From assembly GCA_027575765.1 (NCBI GenBank), contig JANBPT010000137.1, positions 1 to 64,000 on the forward strand: 64,000 bases of DNA, read 5' to 3'. The first letter of the stretch is position 1. Each line of letters begins with the position of its first letter. Of this stretch, positions 33,448 to 43,772 are shown piece after piece. The position numbers and the translations under genes are program-made. The notes beneath the pieces are model-generated. The model worked only from the letters and a program-made list of their open reading frames with translations, did not search any database and was not told the DNA's origin. The DNA comes from Tieghemiomyces parasiticus (taxonomy: Eukaryota > Kickxellomycota > Dimargaritomycetes > Dimargaritales > Dimargaritaceae).

Positions 33448-35805
33448 TTAATCCTTGCCCTTGACAAAGTCCGCGGCACGGTGGAGCAGTTGGACCATAG
33501 CGTCCATCTCGGTCAGGAATCGATCCCACTGCTCCTCCTCGACCGACTCGCGCAGGATGGGTAGGGTGAGGGCGCTGTACCCGGTATAGATTCCGGGCGC
33601 GTATATGGTGTGTTTAAACCACGGGCGACTGGGAATACCCTCCGGGCGCAGGAACTGGCACTCAAAGTGGTAGAGCCGGGCGTTTAAGGTCGCCCGCTGG
33701 GCCCGACATTTCTTTTGTTGTTTGTGCGAGCCACGGTCGCAGAACGCGCCAGCCTTGGCCGTCAGCTTATCCACGTCATGGTGCAGGTCGGTTGCTCGTT
33801 CGGTCAAATGGTCAACCGCCTTGTACAGTCTACCCAGGTCCAGGACCGACCGGTGCCCAGGCCCCGTTCCTGCGTCGGCGTCGGTCGCGACCGTTGGGTC
33901 ACGCTGACATTCCAACGGATTCATTAGGTTATCCTCCCCAGGACACATTTTGCGGCGGATGGCCAGCTCGAGCTCGGCAACATGGCGACGTAGGGCGGTG
34001 GCGTAGTGCGTCAGATTCAGCGGGATGACGGGTAGATCGGCCAGCCGGAGCAGCAGGCCACCCAGGACGCGGGTTGCGGCTTGGTGGTACCGGAAATCTG
34101 GGTCTACGTGCTTTGCCATATTGTGGAAGCTGTCGTAGGCCGAGTGATAGAGCCCCTGGGGGCCTGCGAAACTGAAATCCACGCTGGCGATACCGGCGTG
34201 CTGAAGGAATGGCGTATAGTCGGAGCCGCTACCGAGGGGGGTTACGTAAGGGGTCCCGTCCACGTAATGACCTTCTGGTCGGTCGACCCACTCGTCATAA
34301 ACGGTCTGGTTGGTCCCTGCCACGATGACACCACGGGTGACATTGTAAATCAGCGGGACGAGGGACGGGGAGGCCCCGGCGATAAAGTGGGGGCCATACA
34401 CCGCCACGTCCAGGTTGAGGTAGGCCACCGCCTTGTCGCGCAGCCAGTCGCGGTGGTCTTCGACCCACTCGGTCGACCCGGTGAGACCGTACTCCTCGGC
34501 ATCCCAGGAGGCCAGCATGATGGTACGGCGCGGCCGCCACCCGGCGCGAAGGAGGACACCCAAGGCGCGGGCAGTTTCAAACAGGGTGGTGGTGCCCGAC
34601 CCCGGATCCGCGGCCCCAAAGACCCAGCTGTCGCGGTGGCTCCCGGCGATTACCACGCGGTCTGGTTCCTGCCACCCTTTGATCCGAGCCACGACGTTCC
34701 AGATGGGCGTGATCTGGTTCCGCACTCGGTTGACCAGCTGGATCCGGGCCGTGGAGGGACCCGTGGCGTAGGTAACCGGGAGGGCACCCGACCACCCGCC
34801 GGCCCAGTCACTGACGTTGTGACCATGGCCCGCCAGGGCGCGCAGGAGCGGAAGGGCGTTGCCGTAGGAAATGGGGAGCGACGGGATGGTGGGGAGATTA
34901 CGCGCACTACCGATTGGCAGTCGCTTCACATCGCCCGTGGCGGCTTCCCCCGGGGTGAGAGGGTCGCCGGGGTACTGGTTCATAAACAGGACCGAACCGC
35001 GTTCCACGGAACCGGCAGGTCGGAAGGGGCCATCCGGGTACACCGGGCCACGGGCATACCCGTCGTCGGCCGGGTCACTGTAAATCAGCACGCCGGCCGC
35101 GCCGGCTGCTTCGGCCAGCATCACCTTGACCCCGCGGGCGATGCGGCCGTACCGCACGAGCACAATCCGGCCCTTCACGGCGACGCCGCGGCGGGCCAAC
35201 TGGGCAAAATCACCACGGGTACCGTAGTTAGCATACACCAGTTCAGCAGTCACGTCGCCCGAGGCCGAGTGGCCGTGGAACACCGGGGGAATCTCGCGCT
35301 GCAAGTGGGAAGTGTCATCCTCGTCGATAATCGGCTCGTTCAGATCAGCTTCGAACTGCAGGGACGCTGGTTCGACGATGGCCAGGCGCTGCTCAAGTGG
35401 ATAGTTAAGCAGGGGCTCGTACGTGACAATGTCAACCTCCGGGAGACCAAAGTCCAGCCACTGGGACCGAGTCCACTCGGCGTCCGTACGGTTGACACCC
35501 GCCTGGTGCACACTAGAGGCGTATTGCTGCAGCCGATCGCGCAGCTTCTGCGGGTCCGGTAGGGCTTGGAAGAGACGGTAGGCGTCGAGGGTGGGGCCGT
35601 AATCACCACCGGGAGAGGGGTGGTGGTGGTGGTGCTTGCTGAGGATGGCGACCGGATCGAGCTGAACCACGGACGGGAACCAGAAAGTGAAGAGTACAAG
35701 TCCCGCGGCCAAAGTCAGAGTAACCAGGGCGTGGCGAAAGTAGCGGGCACGAGAACTGGGACGAGCCCCGACGGAAGGGCAGTCAGGGCCGACCGCGGAT
35801 TTCAT
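33448..35805 (-). CDS. M28 zinc peptidase of the glutamate carboxypeptidase II / transferrin receptor-like family (VPS70/TRE-like)
   Basis: Type II membrane peptidase of 785 aa, single exon. Order: short cytosolic tail (MKSAVGPDCPSVG...), one membrane span at about 25-45 (ALVTLTLAAGLVLFTFWF), a natural run of five His in the stem, PA domain (LVYANYG... AGAAGVLIYSD), M28 catalytic domain, and a C-terminal dimerisation domain (residues about 600-785). The five co-catalytic metal ligands expected from glutamate carboxypeptidase II appear present: His in GSHRDSW, Asp in FGAADPGSG, the Glu pair in WDAEEYGLTG, Asp in LNLDVAV, and His in YHSAYDSFH. It should therefore be an active enzyme, unlike transferrin receptors. 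Fungal relatives act in vacuolar sorting or transporter turnover; the substrate is unknown. The ATG at 35805 is chosen because the in-frame extension has no ATG. An (AT)n tract lies about 165 bp upstream. Confidence 0.93.
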   Translation of the reverse strand: MKSAVGPDCPSVGARPSSRARYFRHALVTLTLAAGLVLFTFWFPSVVQLDPVAILSKHHHHHPSPGGDYGPTLDAYRLFQALPDPQKLRDRLQQYASSVHQAGVNRTDAEWTRSQWLDFGLPEVDIVTYEPLLNYPLEQRLAIVEPASLQFEADLNEPIIDEDDTSHLQREIPPVFHGHSASGDVTAELVYANYGTRGDFAQLARRGVAVKGRIVLVRYGRIARGVKVMLAEAAGAAGVLIYSDPADDGYARGPVYPDGPFRPAGSVERGSVLFMNQYPGDPLTPGEAATGDVKRLPIGSARNLPTIPSLPISYGNALPLLRALAGHGHNVSDWAGGWSGALPVTYATGPSTARIQLVNRVRNQITPIWNVVARIKGWQEPDRVVIAGSHRDSWVFGAADPGSGTTTLFETARALGVLLRAGWRPRRTIMLASWDAEEYGLTGSTEWVEDHRDWLRDKAVAYLNLDVAVYGPHFIAGASPSLVPLIYNVTRGVIVAGTNQTVYDEWVDRPEGHYVDGTPYVTPLGSGSDYTPFLQHAGIASVDFSFAGPQGLYHSAYDSFHNMAKHVDPDFRYHQAATRVLGGLLLRLADLPVIPLNLTHYATALRRHVAELELAIRRKMCPGEDNLMNPLECQRDPTVATDADAGTGPGHRSVLDLGRLYKAVDHLTERATDLHHDVDKLTAKAGAFCDRGSHKQQKKCRAQRATLNARLYHFECQFLRPEGIPSRPWFKHTIYAPGIYTGYSALTLPILRESVEEEQWDRFLTEMDAMVQLLHRAADFVKGKD

Positions 35806-37316
35806 TATAAGCAGTACGAGAAGTAGGCAGATAGGAGAGGGAGGGAGTATTTCAGGACGGGTTGTCGCGGGGCGAAGGGTCAGTAGAGAGATGGGGGAGT
35901 TGGTAAGGTTCCCAGTCGAATGTGGATGTTTAATATGAAGGGTCACAGGGAGCCAAGGCCTGGGACTAGATATATATATATACTTGTCAGTGGTACCGAA
36001 GTGTTCGGCGCGGGGTTGAATGGGTAGTGAAATTTCATCCTATGTGTCTGCTTGTCACGGGGGGAGGTGGCAACCGGCTAAGCTATTTTCTATCGAAGCC
36101 TGGCAAGCCTCCCCCCCCGACCTTTTGGCGGGTGGGGTTGGACCCATTGTCGACAGCGGTCGCGCAGGCGGTGGGCCTTGGTAGCCAGCATCGTCCGAGA
36201 CTATTAAATGTGGATCACAACTACTGTTGCGGTCAGAGTTAGACGTAGCGCCCCGGGCACTAGGTAGCCGCATCTTGACCCTAGCTCTGACCCGCCTCTC
36301 ACTCTCCTACTACGTCTGGTCCCCTTGGGTAGGTAATCATCACAGCTAATAATAATAATAATAGCCGGCTGGCCCACGAGCCCAATTAAGAGGCGGTACG
36401 GTATGCGTCAGAGAGCACTAGATAACTTGCCCGAAGTTACATTGGCAAATTTTTTGAATGGTTGGGCTTACTTCACGGCAACATACTGATCAGGGTATAT
36501 AAAAACTAGAACTGGGTGCTGAAATGAATTGGTGGGAGAGCGGGTGCAAGGATGGCAGGTTTGAATCGGCTGCTGCGTTAATACTTCGTCAGCCATCGTC
36601 TAGCCGTCCCATGCGATTTATTAGTTGATCGTCGTGGAAACGGGATCAATAGTGACCTTGGCATAAGCGTGTGGGTGGGTGGCAACGACGATGTTTATTG
36701 AAGCTGACATTGGGGGCCTTATATATGGCATGAGGACTGGGCTTTTATCTGAACTCCCTGTCAGTTTGGCATCTGTGCAAGTACAGGGAAAAAGTGACTG
36801 ATTGGAGATGGTCGGGATACAGGATGGTCAGCTGTGACAACCTCTTGAGGGATAGATGGTGTAGGTTAGAAAATGAATGCGGCAAGCGAACGGAAGGTTG
36901 GTTAAGCCAAAGGCCACCATTGGCCAGGTGCAAGCCTCCAAGTATGAAAATGCAAGTGGTAACCAGATAGGGAATTATGATCAGGGTAATCGTAAAAGGC
37001 TGCAATGGTTAGTGATTCGTTAGGTGATGGCACTACAGGCGCGTCTAATGGTGTGATCTTTGGCCATTGGTTTCAGCGACCACTGTCACTCCTTTTCCAT
37101 AGCCTTCCGAGGCAAGCAGCCCTTACCGCATCTCATCAGAAAAGCCGATTGTCCAGAGGCCATCCGCAATCAGATAATCAAGCCGTTAGGAGGACCCTAC
37201 GGTGGGTACCTTATTATAATCTGAAACTGTTGAATATTTGAGTTTATGGTTTTAATGATACAAAAAAGATATATAGGCACTCAGTACCAGGTTGCAGACC
37301 ATACCGGGCGCAGATA
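35806..37316. other. Intergenic between the M28 peptidase and the RING gene
   Basis: Both neighbours are on the minus strand. The first 150 bp are purine-rich on plus (pyrimidine-rich leader of the M28 gene), followed by (AT)n at 35970-35982. Also present: eight C at 36111-36118, (AAT)n at about 36348-36362 and a TATATAAAA at about 36496 on plus. No gene is supported; an 86-codon minus ORF (37005..36745) with a signal-like start has no ATG. Confidence 0.5.
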
Positions 37317-39867
37317 TCATGCACCGCGACTGCCTACGAAAGTCAGAATATTAGCTAGAGTCTTCTGCGTTCCCTGCGGGGCTGGGAAGCTGGCCGAGCG
37401 GGGCCCTAAGGTTGCCCGGGTTCCGCTACGCCGACCGCGGAGTCCCCGCCCCGCCGCAGGAGCGGGAACCGCGCTTGAACTCAGCTTGTGTTGAATTCCG
37501 CTGAGTTGACTCAGACGTCGGTCGATCTCTGAGCACCGGGTGGTGCCGCCCATTCCGTCGTGGACCAGATTCGGCGGCGCACGCCGCTTCGCGGGCTTAG
37601 GCTCGGCGAAGGCGGAGACGGAGCTGCGCTTGCCCAGTGTGGTGAAGTGCAGAGAGCCTAAATTTGTAGCGGACACGACGGGGTCCACCGGCTCGGGGCT
37701 GGGTGATGACGCCGAGTAACGCGTTGAGTCGGACACATTATAGACTGTATCAGTCGCATTCATTTCGTCATCGTCGTCATCGAGACAGATCAGTTCGGGT
37801 TGTCCTGGCTGACTCAAGGCGGGGCTAGTAGTGCGGGGGGTCGCTACCGCAAATGGGTTGGCGGGGGCCGGAGGGGTGGTTACCGTCGGTTGCCGTTGAC
37901 CTAAGGCGCCGCGGCTGGCCAAGGCATTATCATTGGAATCAGGCTCTGTCCCGGGCTGGTGGCGCCGGGCGCTCCAGATATTGGTGGCGGCCGCGGATTG
38001 TGTATTCACGACACCCGACGGTCGGTGAGTGCTGCTACACAGTAATTCGTACTGCTGCTTAAGGAGCTCCAACTGGGGAGGGACACGAAGGTTTTTGAGA
38101 TGGTAAATGTTAGTCCGGAACGTTAGGGGTCGCAAAGGGGGGGATTAAGCGGGAAAACGTGCACATTTGGGGCGTCTTGTCCATTAGACGGACCCGACCT
38201 ACCTTCTCCTTCTGGCTCCGAGTGTGGCCCTTGATCATTTCCAACTGCTCGCGAGTAGACCGGGCGGTATCTTCGGCCACCGCCTGTTTCTGCCGGGCTT
38301 CATGAGCGTCGCTGTTAAAGAAAGGGAAAGGGGGCCGAAATTCGGACCAAATACGCCGAAGATGGTTAGAACACATTTTGACGCGATTAACTACTTCGTT
38401 CACGCTAGCCTAGAAACTCGACTGCAAAGATGCCAGGGCAGCTAAGCAGCAATTTTCATCTTAGCTACTGACCGTGAGAAATCCTCAATCATGCTGCGCA
38501 AGCTGAGTACGGTCTGGACAAGATCGTGTCGATCCATGCGATCACACTGGTGCTGGAGGTCATTATCGGGCGAACCAGGCACGGTCTGGGTGACACTGCG
38601 GGGACGGAGGGGAGGAGAAAGTGATGCGGTTAGGGCCAATGTTTAGCACACCACGGTTGGCTGGAGCGGTGACAGAGAGGAGCGCAGTGAAGTAGCGCTA
38701 TCGACCATCTTGACCTACAGGTTCAGGGCCGAAAGTCGGGCGTGGCTTGATTGCAAGGCCTTAAATTTGCGCTCCATAGCCTGTTCTCGTGCTTTGAAAG
38801 TCTCGAGAAACTCATTGTACTGACGGCTGTTCTCCTTGGCTTCTTGGTGGATCTTCTCGCAGCGCTCCTTCAGCACCGCGATACAGCGATCCTTGGTGCG
38901 CAACACGGTCTCGGAGTTCTACCGACATGGTAGGTAGGTGAGAGGTAGGGCGAAGGTTAGTAAATCGGCTACGTAGATATGAGAGGAACGATTCGACCTG
39001 TAGGGGTGGGCTACTAGCCACAGTGGGCTTGGTAGTAACAACGGCTTACCTCAGCGATATCGGGATCGTCTTCCCCGTCGCTGTCCATGTTACGCACGTA
39101 GATGCCGACCTCGTCCCAGTCATGAAAAAGAAAGTTGATACGACAGGGCGTGACCCGCGTCTTACAAACGGGACACTTCTGGCCGGCTATTGGGGACTCT
39201 AACCAGTTAATCAAACTGACCGGGTTCAGTAGAGCATGGGGCCAAAGAGGCGGGGGTGAATATTTGCAACCAAGGATTAAAATCAAGGATGGGCCGGCTG
39301 GCTGTCCAATGAAGCGACTCGAAGGGCTTGGTCTGCGTCACCAAGCTCAATCAGCCAACATTGCGACTTGGAGACGGAATATTCGGCATCCCCAGGCTTT
39401 TTTGTTTTTCCCCCCTCACTTACCATACGGAATGGAAGACATGGCCGCCTGGACGGGAAAAAGGGGGGAAAAGGAACGAAGGCGGTACAGATGGGGAGGT
39501 ACAAGAGCGGGTGTGTAATGGTAGGGTTAATCATACTGCGCAAGGATCGGCCGTTTCCCACCCCACAACCCCCGGCTATGACTACCCACAACAAAGCGCC
39601 AGTTGAGTTGGGCGGGAGGTGGGACATCTGGACGGGCCCAACAGAAAGCGGGAGGCAATAGAGAGGAGGCCGGTGAGAGAGCTGCCGGTATGGCAGGCCC
39701 TGTGCAGGGCGAGAAGGGAGGGCTGGAGAAGTAGACTAGAGGCCGCTGGAAGTGCACTTACAACTGGTGGCGCAGACCGCGGACGTGGGTCGGTCTTTGT
39801 AGTGGGGGTTCTGAAGGGGCTCCGTTGGCGTTTGCCCCAGCAACTCATAGCATATAGTGCACGGCAT
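37317..39867 (-). CDS. TRAIP-like RING-H2 E3 ubiquitin ligase, seven exons
   Basis: Assembled from seven exons that all join in phase: 39867..39762, 39448..39424 (25 nt), 39215..39050, 38918..38719, 38595..38473, 38311..38203 and 38072..37317; 494 aa. Residues 1-62 are a RING-H2 finger: C3, C6, C36, H38, H41, C44, C58 and C61 (MPCTICYELL... CGHVFHSVCLINWLE... CPVC). The start at the finger, the CTIC and CGHxFH...CLIxW wording and the total length resemble TRAIP (TRIP, RNF206), the replisome ubiquitin ligase that acts on replication and DNA-crosslink intermediates. Exons 4-6 encode a charged coiled coil (ETVLRTKDRCIAVLKE to SQKEK). The last exon is Ser/Pro-rich and probably disordered, with LICLDDDDDE, which fits a SUMO-interacting motif, and a C-terminal QKTLANIL like a weak PCNA-binding box. 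Donors are GTAAGT, GTAAGC, GTAGGT or GTCAGT. Orthology to TRAIP is inferred from architecture; the RING call is firm. Confidence 0.85.
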
Positions 39868-42800
39868 AGTCTGAGCCGCTCGGGTCGCCCTGGCGAACGA
39901 TGGGGAATGGGGATGCGTGTGGGTGAGATGGGCAGGAAACAGCCGTCGGCACCGCGAACGAGGCAGGGAATGTGGCGACTAGGCAGGATATCCGCGGAGT
40001 ATTGAAAGGCAGGTCGACAAGGCGAGGAAAGTAGTGGCACGTCAAGTGCAGAGCGGGAGAGGCCGTGAAGTAGAAGCGACGAAACAGACCGACATGGATA
40101 CGAAAGGAGGCGAGGCGAGTGCAATAAGGAGAGAGCTGTTATCGGTCGGTCAGAGACACAGAGACGCGAGGTGGTGGCCCGTCGGCTCGCCGGGGGCCAT
40201 GGGCCCAGTCGGCGCTGTGCCTCCTGACCCTGGACACTCATACACCGGCGACTTCAGGGGTGGGGCGGTAAACTACGGTGGCCACGGCACGCAGGAACGC
40301 AGGGAACCCTCCAAAAAATTTTATGGAGAACGAGGGCGGCTTGGGCCCCCATCGACCTCCCCGACGGACGAAGGGAGTGTGGCCACGACGACACCGGTTC
40401 CGATAACCGGGGCTCTTCACTTGGTGGTAAGGAAGACGAGAAAATTGGCCTCACCCAGTGTGAAGAGCGGCCCGCCGAGCGAGTCAAAGCCAAGCGAAAA
40501 ACTGCGTCGGGGAAGGCAGGCAAAGCGTGGACTGTATGCGCACAAAGTGTCGCGAGTGTTGGGCTCCCAGGCCAATGGACCGATGTCGCGCCAACACCTG
40601 CTTACACGAAACCGCGGCTGGCTCACACTGCCTACCGGGTGGACGTGTCGCACCGGTAGCTCCCCGACTTGGCGCGTTTCCGCAGGGAGAGAAGGCGAGA
40701 AATCGCGTAAGATGGGGAGGGGGGGAAGGCAGGATGGGACGTTTCCCAGCCGAGTGGCTGTCAGCTGGGATGCAGTTTGGGATTGTGGCGAAAGGGCCGC
40801 CCTGCACCCACACTGGGCCTCGCTGGACAACACTCGGTTGCTGCAATGACCGAGCGGCTTTGGGCGACCCGGGAGCACTGCTGGTCCGCTTGTCGATTAA
40901 GCCGACAGGGATGCATAAAAACTACCATGGCGCTGCAGATTCTTGGACTAGCTTCTGGCCCATCACTACGTAGAAATTGCCCCAAAGGCTACTATGGCAG
41001 CTGAACAGGATCCACTGGATTATAGGTGACTGATCCCCGTCTGGCCCCCCGTCCGCACCAAACGCAAGGGGCAGATATACTGCCAGGTTGGTAGAGCCCG
41101 TCCGAGGGACCCTAGTACGCGGTCAGTAAGTACTGTTGTGCCCGCAGCGCTGTCTAGAAATACGGGGGATGGTGGATGCGAGATTGGCTGTGCGGCAGAG
41201 CTCATGGGTGCAGGGCGTAACAAGGGCCTAGCAGGTGGTGAAAGTATAGGGAAAAACAAAGGACTTTGTTTATTAGTAACGGTCCATTTTTCTGCACCGA
41301 TGGAGGTCCGTTATGTGTGACCAGTGGAGGGCTGGCGATGAAGTTCGCCGATGCGGTTAGGCTTGGTAACGAACGCGCGTTGGACAGGGCCTGAGCCATT
41401 TTCCTCGTCGGTGCGTGGGGGGAGGCGTAGGAGCTTCAGCGGACGCATAAATCAGTCTGGCTGGCGGGACGGCACGCGGGGAAGTGGCCGTAGACGAAAG
41501 GATGGTCAATCCGCGTGATCAGACGCACTCCTCTTGGGGAGGAGAACGTTCTCTCCTCAATGGAGAGGGGTGAGTCATTGTATCGCTCGCTGTCGGTGAT
41601 AGCGGATTTACCCTTTAATTGGCATTGTCCCACTGGCTTGACAGACGGCGGAGAAGTTGTACGCCAGCATTGACCATGTCGAAAGTGGCGGGCAAGACCA
41701 AGAAACCAGGCTCCCGGGCCGACGTTTCCAGGCTTATATATCCCCCTCCATAGCACAATAAATTGGACGACCTCGTGCCACTGTGGCCGGTCGTAGCAAG
41801 TAAGCCGCATGACTCAATAGCTCTGTAATGGCCTTTTACGGTATTAGTATCGTGCAAAGGGTCACCTAGGCAGCTGCGTCCCCACCGGTACGTCGTTGCT
41901 CGGCGGTAGATTGGGAACGACTCGGTGGCTGGGCCGCTGGGGACAGTTGGTCGTTTACGGTGATGGTGTCGATAACCACTGTCCACGCCAAGCGATAGGG
42001 CTCATCCTGGTTGGAACGCCTTCTGCATAGTATTTGTCGCTCACCACAGCAATGTTCCAGCTGCTTACCAGCACGGAAGCCGATGAGGTGAGCACGGCTA
42101 ATTAGTAAACATCGGGAACCACTAGACCTTTCGATCCCTCGAATCTTCAGAACAGTACCCGAGTTGACTGGGGGGTATTTTCAAAACACCAGGCTCGCCG
42201 CTATTGGCCCCTGCTTGATGAGGAAATCAGCCCCAAGGTTAGCTTTCGATATCACCCCGTGGTAGCAGGCTCACGATGACCGGCCGTAGTTTCCGAATAG
42301 TATCGGAAACGAACGGGCAGTAAAGCACGTGGCAGCCCGACGTGCCTTGAGTGAATACCTATGCCTCCGTATCTTCTACCAGCCGGCCGATTATTGCAAC
42401 CCCACTTATTTGTCACCTAGGGTCCAGCGCGGCGATATGTATAAACTTCAGTGGCCACTGGCCATTAGCCGATGATGGTGGATTAATGCATAGTCCGGAA
42501 GTGGGGGAGGAAGAGGAGGATGGGGTTATTCAACGTGTTTTGTGTGTGACACTCGACATGGCTGCCGCTATTTTTACAATGTTTTAAAAAGGGGGAGGCC
42601 CTGAGAGGGGCAAGGGGAAGAGGAGTATGTTTATTTACCGTCGAGTAAAACGCTGAGACCTTCATGGTAATCGTAGGCTGGTGTACATCCAGCATAGAGA
42701 AAAAAATTCCCCCGGTGGGGAGAAATTGTGATTCCAGAGGCAGTCGTGGGGTAAGGGGCAGGAGGGGGGACATTTCAGCTTTTCGAGACAAAAGTGATTA

Positions 42801-43521
42801 GGCCCGTCCAATAGATCCCTTGAGCTGTACCGATCCTCCCTTTTTTGTTAGTGAATGGATCACCGCTTTCTGATGTTTAGCTCATAATGACTTCCTGCTC
42901 TCGTAACCATAATCACATTGCTATGCACTGGCCCATCCTTCTCTACGCCTTCATGTGTCACACAAGGCCTAACGAATATGCTCGGCCAGATACCATAGCC
43001 CACCAACCCCAGCACTGCTTGGCCCCTATTTCAGACATGCCTGCTTTGGCTTTGCGTTTCATAATTACCGAAGTAGCGCACTTCAGGTCCAAAAGTCCGC
43101 TGTGTAGAGTCGGCAATATTGGAACCCATTACTCCACCCGATTGGAAGGAGTGTGGGTTGAGTGTTGAGGGCTACTTTCGCTTCTGATCTCCATCGGTGT
43201 TTGGAAACATCATCAGGAGCCGTCAGTCGCTAACCCCTTCTGTCTGGTCAGTGTTTCCTTATTGTGCATTGTACGGCTCATTCGCCCCTTGCTGTAACGT
43301 CAGCAAAATTAGGCAAGCGGACTGACTGCCCGCCAACCGCCAGCCGGTTCGCACTGACTATCGGCTTTATACGGCTCCAAGTAACAACACCGGTTTGCCT
43401 TGTCCAGTGTCTGCCGGAAGTCCTCTAGATCAACGTGTGTGAGCTCCCTCTTGTCCTCACGTTTCGCCCGATATCGCTAAAATCCCGGTCTCACATTACC
43501 CAATGAAATATTCATGATGCC
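39868..43521. other. Intergenic between divergent genes, nothing firm
   Basis: About 3.7 kb separating the RING gene (-) from the ABC transporter (+). The first 500 bp are purine-rich on plus, as expected for the leader of the minus-strand RING gene. The stretch 41436-41986 minus has overlapping open frames of protein-like composition in two phases (for example TFDMVNAGVQLLRRLSS ending at about 41613); because two frames look equally good, I do not call a gene. Confidence 0.45.
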
Positions 43522-43529
43522 TATAAATA
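43522..43529 (+). promoter_or_regulatory. TATA box (TATAAATA) of the ABC transporter gene
   Basis: Perfect TATAAATA 244-251 bp upstream of the ATG at 43773, on the coding strand. Nearly the same spacing as the box at 16800. Confidence 0.5.
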
Positions 43530-43772
43530 ACTCGCCGTGGCGTCCCTTAGGCTGCCTGACAAGCCTCTTCGATGTCTAGACGCCCACCCTAACGTTTGGC
43601 ATACCAGTGGTATCCTACTTTGCTATCACGCGCCTTGTCCTTTCACCGTTTGTATTATTATTACTCTGAATTACCTATCGGGCATCGTGTTGCTCTTCCC
43701 TGTTTATTGCCGTGTCACTATTCGCCTTCGTATCCTGTTTGACCCGTTGCCTTATCCATTAATTATTTATCC

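Noticed and set aside
34081..35562. 493-codon plus ORF opposite the M28 peptidase
   Set aside because: Antisense shadow; the minus frame has the complete peptidase motifs.
36745..37005. 86-codon minus ORF with signal-like N-terminus
   Set aside because: Begins with TTG, no ATG, no leader or TATA arrangement.
37385..37480. tRNA-like D-arm wording (GCTGGCCGAGCGG)
   Set aside because: No matching T-arm or acceptor stem; it lies inside the last exon of the RING gene.
41436..41986. Two overlapping minus frames with protein-like text
   Set aside because: Both frames look equally good and neither joins to a credible upstream exon, so this is probably chance.
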